From a virus: DNA of 47,172 nt. Shown here in pieces: positions 41,133-47,172 of the stretch. The DNA lies in the IMG/VR virus record IMGVR_UViG_3300047172_000014, positions 1 to 47,172 of that record; one strand, given 5' to 3'. Numbering within the stretch: position 1 is the first letter of the stretch; every line of letters starts with the position of its first letter. The notes under the pieces are model-generated. The model saw nothing but the letters and a program-made list of their open reading frames with translations, had not been told where the DNA came from and did no database searches. Position numbers and translations under genes: made by a program.

Positions 41133-43409
41133 TTATTGCGATGATTGTTGACTAGCTGGTTTAGCTGTACTAGTCTTCATCGAGAGTCCCTTGAGGGCAA
41201 TTTGTTGTTGTCCCTCAATTTGTTGTTGCTTTTGTGCATGAGTTGCAACGCTCATCGCTGCTTGATGATGGTCCATTTCGATCTGATGAGCATTCATTCG
41301 AGCTTGATGTTGTAATTGAGCGCGCTGAATGTCATGCTCATCAAGTTTAGTTGCCCCATTAAGTATCGTTTTTAAAGCTTCAAGATCATTAGGACCTTCT
41401 GTCCCACGGTCTTGGTTAAGGGCAGTAATACGTTTTGTTTCTGCATCATAGGATTGAATTTCAAGCTTCTTAAACTCAAGAGTCTTGTCCATCTTCAGTT
41501 GTTGATTTTCCATCTGAAGTTGTTGAATAACCTGTTGAGCTTGAGCAGCTTGTTGCTGAACGGTAGCAAGCGGAACTTGCGGATTGTCTTTGTCAGACAG
41601 AAGTTGAGGAGGGATAGTCTTTTTAAGACGTTCAGAAAGTTCGTCCGCACCGGGCCAGTCTTGAGCTTTAACAACAAGGTCACCGGCAATCTGCATCAAT
41701 TCAGGAAACACTTGGATGGCGTCCATCATCGCTTCAGCAGCCTCAACCCTACGGGTCGTGTAAGACGTACCAGTAGAGAGTGCAACGTCAAACATTCCCG
41801 CTCCCAGGTCAATTGATTTCGGGTCCATCGGATCATTGATACGCTGGAACTTGATGCTTTCGTCAGCCCCAATGAGACGAACCACACGAGTACCATCATA
41901 AATCTGCGGAATGAGTTGATTGATAACGTCACCCGCTTCCAGCAACGCAGAATCAGCATTGTCATAGTACGTCTGAGAGGCGATGTCGCCTTCGTGTTGA
42001 CGTGACATGATAGCCTTACCGGAGGTCTCGTTTGACCTAATACCCAAGCTCGCGTCCTGAATACCAGACACGTCTTTCATGTCTTGAGTATTCATCTGGA
42101 CCTCAGAAAAGATTGCCTGCTGAGGAGCTGGGGGTTCAATTCGCTGAATGTTCTGGCCAATGACAGCTTCGTCATTAACAATCAGCAAGGGATCTCTAGT
42201 GAGGTGCGCCCTTCGGAACGCCTCCTGTCTCCCTTCGACAGCCGACTGAGTTGCAAGCCACTGAGCTTTCGGGGCGTACCCCAGTTGCTCCGCTGCAATA
42301 CTACGCCAGAAGTTCTTCAGTCGGGCAGGGTCTTTCATAAACCTCACAAGACCGTAACGAACTCGACGGCCAGCAATGTTCACAATACGACCAGACATAC
42401 GAATAATAGGTAAGCGGTTCATACGATACTCGTACGGACCAGCTAGAATCTGCGTGCCAGTGCAATAATGCATCTGGGCAAAACGACACCAGACAACACG
42501 AGTTTTGGTGGGTGCACCGTTTTCTTGAGTGATCTGATCGATATTGGTGTCGTCGATTTCGTAGAGTCTACCGTTTTCAAACAGTGCAAGAGTCTTCTGG
42601 CGTTCAATCATACGCCAGTACTCAGTTACGCGATAGCTTTCCTCATCTTGCCAACCAGCAAGAGTAATGCGATCAATCTTGTCGTCTTCATAAAGACCTG
42701 AACCTCCACGTGCTTCAGGCCATTTACGTTCTAGTTCGTCCTTAGGAATTCGGTCGTCAACAAATACACGCTTAGCGTCACGCCCCGTGGGGTCAACAGA
42801 AAAGCGATCCCAGACAACCGCGAGAGCGTCTTCAATAGGACGGATAAAGATGTCCTGATCAAAAACGTCATCTTTACCGTACTCGACAGTAACCTTGAAA
42901 GACGCGTCACCACATTGAATCATGCTTTCAAATGCTTGGTCGTACGCACGATCAGCACGAGACTGCATTTCAATATTGCGAACTAAGTCTTCCCGAACAG
43001 ACGCGACATCAGTGTCCTCATCATTAGACGGAACGACTTTAATTGCTTTTCGACTTTCACGCCAGTCACCAACAAGTTGCGCCGTAAATTGCGGAATTGT
43101 GTTGATGACAAGACAGGGAAGAGACTTACGCTGAGCAAGAACCACGGGATCCCACTGCTCGCCAGCTGCAAAGCGAAGGTCATCAATGGCTTCGTATCGA
43201 TTGATTCGGTCAAAGTCAACATCCCGTTGGTATTGGAGCCGCATGTCATTTAAAAAATCTTCCTGACTGTCGAAACCTTCAGGTACGTAGTTTTTCTTAA
43301 CTGCCGTTGCTTCAATGTAATCGGGACGTCGAAGCTTCTGTGTCTTTTCGTCAACCTTCTCTTGACCGGACGGTAGATTACCAGTGTTGTCAGCTATCAC
43401 GCCATCCAT
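41133..43409 (-). CDS. P22-like portal protein
   Basis: The 758-residue protein (P22 gp1 has 725) has the core FAAGEQWDPVVLAQRKSLPC, the stem and wing region MKDVSGIQDASLGIRSNETS and AIMSRQHEGDIASQTYYDNA, and a Gln-rich coiled coil near the end (LATVQQQAAQAQQVIQQLQM). The last part would form the long barrel inside the head. Twelve copies form the DNA channel that docks the terminase. It overlaps the terminase gene by 13 bases. Confidence 0.93.
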   Translation of the reverse strand: MDGVIADNTGNLPSGQEKVDEKTQKLRRPDYIEATAVKKNYVPEGFDSQEDFLNDMRLQYQRDVDFDRINRYEAIDDLRFAAGEQWDPVVLAQRKSLPCLVINTIPQFTAQLVGDWRESRKAIKVVPSNDEDTDVASVREDLVRNIEMQSRADRAYDQAFESMIQCGDASFKVTVEYGKDDVFDQDIFIRPIEDALAVVWDRFSVDPTGRDAKRVFVDDRIPKDELERKWPEARGGSGLYEDDKIDRITLAGWQDEESYRVTEYWRMIERQKTLALFENGRLYEIDDTNIDQITQENGAPTKTRVVWCRFAQMHYCTGTQILAGPYEYRMNRLPIIRMSGRIVNIAGRRVRYGLVRFMKDPARLKNFWRSIAAEQLGYAPKAQWLATQSAVEGRQEAFRRAHLTRDPLLIVNDEAVIGQNIQRIEPPAPQQAIFSEVQMNTQDMKDVSGIQDASLGIRSNETSGKAIMSRQHEGDIASQTYYDNADSALLEAGDVINQLIPQIYDGTRVVRLIGADESIKFQRINDPMDPKSIDLGAGMFDVALSTGTSYTTRRVEAAEAMMDAIQVFPELMQIAGDLVVKAQDWPGADELSERLKKTIPPQLLSDKDNPQVPLATVQQQAAQAQQVIQQLQMENQQLKMDKTLEFKKLEIQSYDAETKRITALNQDRGTEGPNDLEALKTILNGATKLDEHDIQRAQLQHQARMNAHQIEMDHHQAAMSVATHAQKQQQIEGQQQIALKGLSMKTSTAKPASQQSSQ

Positions 43410-44824
43410 CCTGTTGAAGTTTCACGAACAATCTCAAACTGATCGTATTCCCTTTTTGTTTTGTCAGTTATACCGTTATTCTCATCGATCAAACGACGAC
43501 CAGTAATCTTGTCGAAAATCTTGGTAAGACCCCAGACAAGAGCGTCAACTCGGTCGGGAGACCCATTAGAGATTGATCGAATGTTGTCAATGCTGAACAT
43601 GCACATTTGATCTTCTAATTTGTCAAAAGTGCCACAATGATGTACACGACCCTGCTCGTAGAGAGCTGAAATGGGTTCCGCTCGAACGATCTTCCCGCGA
43701 CTGGCGTGAACCAGTTCAACAGGAACAGCTCGATCAACAGCCTTTAAAGTGCTCATCACCATGTCACCGCCTTGATTCTTTTCAGCGATGATTTTGTCTG
43801 CTGACCACTTACGATAAAGACTTATTGCCTTTCGGGCCCAATCTTCAGGTGATCCACGAACTGTTCCATCTTCAAGAACATACCCGCGTGCGTAGCCATC
43901 TTTGTCGCGAGCTAGACCGACAACAACAATTCCATGTTCGTCTGAACCTTCGTTATTGCTGACGGCGGGGTCAACAGCGACAAAAACGCGTTCGAGATCT
44001 TTTGGAGGTTCTCGAAGTCTACTAGAGTCAATCGCTTCACGGTTCCACAAAGCTCCTGGGATGTCACCGAGTATTTCACCTTCAAGCTCTTGTCGGCCAA
44101 GTCTCGTTCCCCCGTACCTGTCGTACAGTTGCTTTACTGTGTTTGAAGCAAGGTTGGCTTTATTGTCTAGTGTACTTCCACGCGTTACGAATGTGTCCGA
44201 GTCTGACATTAGTTTCTTGATTAGTGGAACTGGTCGCGGGGTTGTGGTCACAAGCGCCTGCGGGTGAAGACCGAGACGAAGACCAAATTGAAGCTGGTCC
44301 CACGTTTCCTGCATATAGCGAAACTTTGCCAACTCGTCCACCCAGGCAGCATGATGCTGAGGACCGCGAAGCTGATCCGGCTCCGTTGCATTGTACACCC
44401 AGGCTTCAACACCGTTAGGCCAAGTTAGACGACGGTTGGTCGGGCTCCACTCGGGACGGAACTCTTTGGGATGACAAGCAAGAATACCGCTGTCACCAAG
44501 AACCATAACGTCCCGTGCATCAGCAGCAGTCTCGGCCACCAGTGCAAGTCGTTTCCAACCACTCGGCGGTGATGCTAAAGGACTGGACCCAGTGACGTTC
44601 TCACGAATCCACTCAGACCCCATTCGTGTTTTACCGAAACCACGCCCCGCCAAAACCAACCAGGTGTTCCAGTTGCCTTGTGGTGCCCGTTGATTTTCTC
44701 TAGCCCAAAATGCCCAGTGCCATCTAAGTTCAGCTAGCTCCGCCTCCGTTAGGGAAGCTAACAACGTTGTCCGTTCCTGTTCGTTTAGCGAGGCTAGATA
44801 TTCTGCTGGTGAAATCGGCAACAC
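43397..44824 (-). CDS. Terminase large subunit
   Basis: The 475-residue protein has an ATPase domain with Walker A VLAGRGFGKTRMG (about residues 57-69) and a Walker B-like AAWVDELAKF. Its RNase-H-type nuclease domain has acidic residues in FVAVDPAVSNNEGSDEHGIV, a helper IIAEKNQGGDMVM and the final Asp in SPDRVDALVWGLTKIF. It packages DNA through the portal and cuts concatemers. It overlaps the small-subunit gene by 95 bases. Confidence 0.94.
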   Translation of the reverse strand: MLPISPAEYLASLNEQERTTLLASLTEAELAELRWHWAFWARENQRAPQGNWNTWLVLAGRGFGKTRMGSEWIRENVTGSSPLASPPSGWKRLALVAETAADARDVMVLGDSGILACHPKEFRPEWSPTNRRLTWPNGVEAWVYNATEPDQLRGPQHHAAWVDELAKFRYMQETWDQLQFGLRLGLHPQALVTTTPRPVPLIKKLMSDSDTFVTRGSTLDNKANLASNTVKQLYDRYGGTRLGRQELEGEILGDIPGALWNREAIDSSRLREPPKDLERVFVAVDPAVSNNEGSDEHGIVVVGLARDKDGYARGYVLEDGTVRGSPEDWARKAISLYRKWSADKIIAEKNQGGDMVMSTLKAVDRAVPVELVHASRGKIVRAEPISALYEQGRVHHCGTFDKLEDQMCMFSIDNIRSISNGSPDRVDALVWGLTKIFDKITGRRLIDENNGITDKTKREYDQFEIVRETSTGWMA

Positions 44825-45251
44825 TTTCCTTTATATTCTGTTCATGTCGTATTGCTTCACCGTCGGGACCACTAATCTCTTGTCGTTCCCGCCAGAGTGC
44901 AATTGACTTACCTGCAAGCTCGATAGCTTTGAGACATGCGTTAGGGTTGTCTTGTTGAGTTTCCTCGATTATTGTCATCAACTTGCTAAGCAGATAATCA
45001 GCCTTGACTTCCAACTTTTTTGTTCTTTCTGCTAAACGATGAGAAATTTCCGCCACCACAAGAGGATGATCCATCAACTCAATTGCTTGGCGTCTTGGAT
45101 CTTTACATTTGTATAAAGATGCCTTTACCGCTTCGGTTGCATTTCCTGTGACCATGAAGTGGTCAACAAAGCTGGACATCTTTGCGGTAAGTTTAATTCC
45201 TTTATTATTGTCGCCCGGAACCAAATGTCCGCGTCTTTTAGATAAGTACAA
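44730..45251 (-). CDS. Terminase small subunit
   Basis: The 173-residue protein has an N-terminal helix-turn-helix-type region (LTAKMSSFVDHFMVTGNATE, then AVKASLYKCKDPRRQAIELM and HPLVVAEIS), as in many small terminases that recognise the packaging site. Helical and disordered parts follow. The start is TTG at 45251, five bases after GGGGTG; the only later in-frame ATG, at 45179, falls inside the conserved segment. It is the first gene behind the late promoters. Confidence 0.85.
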   Translation of the reverse strand: MYLSKRRGHLVPGDNNKGIKLTAKMSSFVDHFMVTGNATEAVKASLYKCKDPRRQAIELMDHPLVVAEISHRLAERTKKLEVKADYLLSKLMTIIEETQQDNPNACLKAIELAGKSIALWRERQEISGPDGEAIRHEQNIKESVADFTSRISSLAKRTGTDNVVSFPNGGGAS

Positions 45252-45321
45252 CGTGACACCCCAGCTGCGTGGCGGGTTTGAAAGACAGAAGAAAACAGTT
45301 CATATCCACCTCCATTATGTT

Positions 45322-45350
45322 ATTATAACATTTATCTAGACAGAAGTCAA
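45322..45350 (-). promoter_or_regulatory. Late sigma70-type promoter, proximal
   Basis: On the minus strand: TTGACT (45350-45345), a 17-base spacer and TATAAT (45327-45322) in the context AAATGTTATAAT. Transcription would begin near 45315 and reach the terminase genes after a leader of about 65 bases that includes GGAGG (45313-45309). The -10 context is shared with the distal promoter. Confidence 0.8.
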
Positions 45351-45497
45351 TTTAATAATTTAAGGTGAGTATATGTTACATTTAAATGTTCTATTAAGGT
45401 AACTACTTTAGATGTATAACACTTGATTGTTTAATACAACTTAGTTTCGTCTCAAGCTGTTACACTCAAGTACCTTATCTGTATTCCTTATAGAGAT

Positions 45498-45526
45498 ATT
45501 ATAACATTTCCCCGACTCCATGTCAA
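45498..45526 (-). promoter_or_regulatory. Late sigma70-type promoter, distal, full consensus
   Basis: On the minus strand: TTGACA (45526-45521), exactly 17 bases and TATAAT (45503-45498), a complete match to the sigma70 consensus, again within AAATGTTATAAT. Followed by ATCTCTATAAGG, nearly the same as downstream of the promoter at 2389. A perfect consensus promoter would be strong from the start of infection unless repressed. Confidence 0.85.
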
Positions 45527-45560
45527 TTAAAAAGAGACATTTCCATGTAATTATTTTATG

Positions 45561-45590
45561 TTACACCCCGCTTCCTTGATTTTTTATAAA
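45561..45590 (+). promoter_or_regulatory. Possible rightward promoter for the structured RNA
   Basis: TTACAC (45561-45566), an 18-base spacer and TATAAA (45585-45590, overlapping an alternative TAAAAT at 45587). Transcription would begin around 45598, exactly where composition changes from about one-third to about 60% GC. A 9-bp inverted repeat TTATTTTAT/ATAAAATAA (45551-45559, 45586-45594) flanks it and could be an operator. Match to consensus is modest. Confidence 0.35.
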
Positions 45591-45599
45591 ATAACCAAG

Positions 45600-46540
45600 A
45601 TCGCTCAGGTCACGTCAAGCCTCACGCGCGATACATGGTCCCCCCATACCACCCCAGGAAATCTAATAGGGCTGATAGAATTACTGAATTGAGCGGAAAG
45701 CTGGAGCCGAGTGGTATACCCGGTGGTCAGTGAGGCGCTGCCTGGCTGGCTCCACACCGATCAGAGGAGAGCTCCGTGAGTAGGAAAAACCCTAGGCGTC
45801 GGCGCATGGCCGCACAGGCGGCACTACTCCGCCGCATCATCGCAGAGCATGGCCCTGCGCATGACGACAGCCACCTGCTCCAGCAGGGGCGAGTCGGCTC
45901 TAGCATGAGATCGATCGACTTCCTGCCGCCGTCTATTGCGCGGTCCATCGCGTATCGATCAAGCACCTCTCCACCGGGGTTTGATTCCTCCCCGAATGTA
46001 CCCATCCCTGGCCGTGTGTACGAGGGTCGCGCGAAGGGCAAGGAGATCATCACGCGCGAGTAGGTGCTTGACGGGGGCTAGTGCTCCCGATACAGACGAC
46101 AGACATAGCTAACTAGGTGTCCGAAAGGACCCGACCGAGGTGCAGTCACCGTCAGGTGACAGTCCGCAACCATCGGTGTCACGCGCGGGCCAGTACCCGA
46201 CCGCTCAACGGACACGGCAACGTGGTCATTGGGTCTAGGCAACAACCTACCTATCGCGTGGCACTATTGGGCCTCGGTGTCAGACAGACCGACGGGAAAG
46301 TGCAAGTCAGGGGAAGCCTGAAAGCGCCAGGATACGTCGGCATGTCATGCGTGCCATATAGGTGACGTTTAGGTCTAGCACACCCGAACCAATCATCTTA
46401 TGGGCGACCACGCATGGCTTGCAGGAAGCTGTCGGAAAACACTCCTCAGATATACAGGCCTTTGTGGCTCGGGGGTGTCTGCAATGGGCCCTAAGCTCCC
46501 CGTTGCGGTTGTGACACGTTAGTGTTGCGATAGGCGGCCT
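45600..46540 (+). ncRNA. Candidate large structured noncoding RNA (GOLLD/ROOL-like)
   Basis: This stretch is about 60% GC between AT-rich flanks and folds extensively. Helices seen by eye: GCCTCAC/GTGAGGC (45619-25, 45730-36); ATACCAC/GTGGTAT (45646-52, 45711-17); TGGAGCC/GGCTCCA (45702-08, 45748-54); CCTGC/GCAGG (45874-78, 45883-87); perfect 10-bp TCAAGCACCT/AGGTGCTTGA (45959-68, 46062-71) enclosing TCGCGCG/CGCGCGA (46027-33, 46053-59); CGGGGGC/GCTCCCG (46072-78, 46083-89); GTCC-GAAA-GGAC (46119-30); GTCACC/GGTGAC (46145-50, 46155-60); an 11-bp helix (46175-85, 46255-65) enclosing CGGG/CCCG, CACG-GCAA-CGTG and TAGG/CCTA hairpins; and CGGGGG/TCCCCG (46470-75, 46497-502). Some helices imply pseudoknots. 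A phage-borne, tRNA-proximal RNA of this size recalls GOLLD and ROOL; exact ends and family are not proven. Confidence 0.6.
45776..46063 (+). CDS. Questionable GC-rich open frame within the structured RNA, 95 aa
   Basis: GTG at 45776 lies five bases after AGGAGA, an excellent ribosome site, and the frame starts MSRKNPRRRRMAAQAALLRR. Third positions are GC-rich, unlike most phage genes. Against it, the frame lies inside a region with long-range RNA helices, its stop codon is part of the 10-bp helix (46062-46071), and no domain is seen. It could be a real small basic protein, possibly encoded within the RNA, or an accident of composition. Confidence 0.3.
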   Translation: MSRKNPRRRRMAAQAALLRRIIAEHGPAHDDSHLLQQGRVGSSMRSIDFLPPSIARSIAYRSSTSPPGFDSSPNVPIPGRVYEGRAKGKEIITRE

Positions 46541-46542
46541 TC
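46517..46542. repeat. Flanking inverted repeat, left arm
   Basis: Matches 46958-46983 in reverse complement at 25 of 26 positions. Together the arms enclose 415 bases with two small genes. The arm also contains GCGGCCTTC (46534-46542), which can pair locally with GAAGGCCGC at 46556-46564. Confidence 0.9.
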
Positions 46543-46564
46543 GACCAACAAAGGAGAAGGCCGC
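46534..46564 (+). promoter_or_regulatory. Hairpin carrying the ribosome binding site of the next gene
   Basis: GCGGCCTTC (46534-46542) pairs perfectly with GAAGGCCGC (46556-46564). The 13-base loop exposes AAGGA, while the final G of AAGGAG is in the stem, and the ATG begins at the very next base (46565). The same 5' strand can pair instead with the distal arm at 46958-46966. This suggests translation control by alternative RNA pairing. Confidence 0.6.
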
Positions 46565-46687
46565 ATGATTTTGCTCAACACATATAATGACGTTCAAGTG
46601 TGGAGGATCAAATCTAACTACAAACTCAGTTTTGAGAATGCTTACTGGGCTTTTCGCTCAGTCGAGCTATATCAGACGGGGTTTTGA
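46565..46687 (+). CDS. Small early protein, 40 aa
   Basis: ATG at 46565 follows AAGGAG (46551-46556). The product begins MILLNTYNDVQVWRIKSNYK and ends ENAYWAFRSVELYQTGF. No membrane span or domain is visible. It was identified by its strong ribosome site and the spacing to the next gene, and it is the first gene of the rightward block. Confidence 0.6.
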   Translation: MILLNTYNDVQVWRIKSNYKLSFENAYWAFRSVELYQTGF

Positions 46688-46691
46688 AAAG

Positions 46692-46910
46692 ATGACTATT
46701 TTCCGCTCCATCGTGCTGTACAAAGACAGCACCAACGCTCGGATACAATGCTATGGACCATTTGTGTGCCCTGACACAGCCACTGAATTTATGGATAGGC
46801 TGCCTGTACCCCTGAAAGGCGGCAGAAAAGTATTGCGTACTTTGGTGTCCTATACAGGTGATAAATCCGCGCTCGCGAGCGAAACCATCTTGCGGGAGCG
46901 TCGTACGTAA
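46692..46910 (+). CDS. Small early protein, 72 aa
   Basis: I chose ATG at 46692 (MTIFRSIVLYKDSTNARIQC), which follows the previous stop by four bases; the frame extends upstream only through the preceding gene. The protein is basic (PLKGGRKVLRTLVSY; ETILRERRT) and probably forms a small alpha/beta fold. Its codons include the 12-base palindrome CGCTCGCGAGCG at 46870. Function unknown; early host-takeover proteins are often of this kind. Confidence 0.6.
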   Translation: MTIFRSIVLYKDSTNARIQCYGPFVCPDTATEFMDRLPVPLKGGRKVLRTLVSYTGDKSALASETILRERRT

Positions 46911-46920
46911 TCGCTACCTA

Positions 46921-46941
46921 ATGTCGCTCCAAACGCGACAT
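46921..46941 (+). other. Intergenic hairpin after the 72-residue gene
   Basis: ATGTCGC (46921-46927) pairs perfectly with GCGACAT (46935-46941) around a seven-base loop. No T run follows, so it is not a classic terminator; RNA processing or 3'-end protection is possible. It lies in the 124-base gap before the gene that crosses the contig ends, with the inverted-repeat arm and tandem hairpins. Confidence 0.6.
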
Positions 46942-46957
46942 AAACATCAATCACCCT

Positions 46958-46983
46958 GAAGGCCGCCTATCGCAGCACTAACG
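46958..46983. repeat. Flanking inverted repeat, right arm
   Basis: Reverse complement of 46517-46542 with one mismatch. It begins with GAAGGCCGC, the same 9-mer found in the ribosome-site hairpin at 46556-46564, and runs into the tandem repeat at 46968. Confidence 0.9.
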
Positions 46984-47009
46984 CTGCGTATCGCAGCACT
47001 AACGCTGCG
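46968..47009 (+). repeat. Two tandem 21-base hairpin units
   Basis: The 21-base unit, TATCGCAGCACTAACGCTGC plus a final G, occurs twice head to tail. Each unit folds as CGCAGC-ACTAAC-GCTGCG. The pair stands 25 bases upstream of the ATG at 47035, in the leader of the first large early gene. It may be a binding site, a processing signal or an RNA stability element. Confidence 0.9.
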
Positions 47010-47034
47010 TATGGAACCTAAAGGGAACCTAGTT

Positions 47035-47172
47035 ATGACCAAGATCAATCTGCCTGAAACCGCTGAAAAGCTGCCTTTCTCCCTCGTTCTGGACACGAAG
47101 GAGAACATTAAGAAGGGCCAGGACGCCATTCGCGTCACTGTCCTTCAATTGGATCTCGCGATCCATAACAAC
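47035..47172 (+). CDS. 5' part of the early gene that continues at base 1
   Basis: ATG at 47035 (MTKINLPETAEKLPFSLVLD) follows AAAGGG (47021-47026). The frame stays open to the end of the contig and continues without interruption from base 128 of the start region, because the last 127 bases repeat bases 1-127. The full product is about 230 residues; its function is unknown. Confidence 0.85.
   Translation, partial: MTKINLPETAEKLPFSLVLDTKENIKKGQDAIRVTVLQLDLAIHNN
47046..47172. repeat. Terminal redundancy of the contig, right copy
   Basis: Identical to bases 1-127. See the left copy for interpretation. Confidence 0.95.

Noticed and set aside
46117-46365. 82-codon plus-strand frame in the candidate RNA
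   Set aside because: No ribosome site and no domain, and it runs through an 11-bp helix and several hairpins; more likely a by-product of GC-rich sequence.
46399-46495. TATGG and CCTAAG as an 11-nucleotide tetraloop receptor for the GAAA hairpin at 46119
   Set aside because: The inner GGGC/GCCC pairs fit, but the outer flank does not pair well; too speculative to call.
46870-46881. 12-base palindrome CGCTCGCGAGCG
   Set aside because: It lies within a coding frame and occurs once; no supporting context for a binding site.
1-47172. CRISPR arrays, integrase, lysogeny repressor, DNA methyltransferase, phage RNA polymerase
   Set aside because: I looked for repeat-spacer patterns and the usual motifs in all sizeable frames and found none.

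Overview
The window is a complete or nearly complete genome of a tailed phage, about 47 kb. Its last 127 bases (47046-47172) repeat its first 127 exactly, and one reading frame runs across that join, so the contig closes into a 47,045-base circle. It has a P22-like set of head and tail genes: terminase, P22-type portal, scaffold, P22-type coat, a gp4-like connector and a gp10-like stabiliser. It also has a T7-like replication set: primase-helicase, family A DNA polymerase, a probable single-stranded-DNA-binding protein, a Cas4-like exonuclease and a T7-type endonuclease I. A short-tailed virulent phage of a Gram-negative (probably proteobacterial) host fits best. I see no integrase, repressor or phage RNA polymerase, and the promoters match the host sigma70 consensus. 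The host cannot be named from the sequence.

Layout. Rightward genes run from about 46565 across the join to 21037. First come small, relatively GC-rich early genes and a tRNA-Leu(UAA) (1-1470). Small unknown genes follow (1537-2370). Next is an accessory operon (2488-10117) with two glutamine amidotransferases (class I and class II), two different carboxylate-amine ligases, an ATP-grasp ligase, a HAD-like phosphatase and several unknown partners. Then come replication, recombination and nucleotide genes (10357-21037): calcineurin-like phosphoesterase, primase-helicase, polymerase, MazG-like protein, SSB, exonucleases, endonuclease I, dCMP deaminase, dATP/dGTP diphosphohydrolase-like protein, SGNH hydrolase and a B12-dependent ribonucleotide reductase. 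Leftward late genes run from 45251 down to 21081: packaging, head, connector, tail, ejection proteins and a holin/SAR-endolysin/spanin lysis set. The two transcription directions converge on a hairpin terminator at 21043-21074. Two near-consensus sigma70 promoters (45322-45350 and 45498-45526) drive the late genes.

The most unusual parts are these. (1) A GC-rich stretch of about 0.9 kb (45600-46540) can form many helices, including a perfect 10-bp and an 11-bp long-range helix and two GNRA-capped hairpins. It is a candidate large ornate noncoding RNA of the GOLLD/ROOL type. (2) Four clearly recognisable genes have no ATG, GTG or TTG in reach and appear to start with ATT or ATA at tight gene junctions: the phosphoesterase, the Cas4-like exonuclease, endonuclease I and the dATP/dGTP diphosphohydrolase. 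(3) The amidoligase/ATP-grasp/amidotransferase operon predicts synthesis of an unknown amide- or peptide-linked product. (4) The gp10-like stabiliser is split into two genes by a 739-residue LamG protein. (5) A 26-bp perfect inverted repeat lies at the predicted start sites of two inward-facing promoters, one of them antisense to the polymerase. (6) A 25/26 inverted repeat flanks two small genes and could compete with a hairpin at a ribosome binding site.
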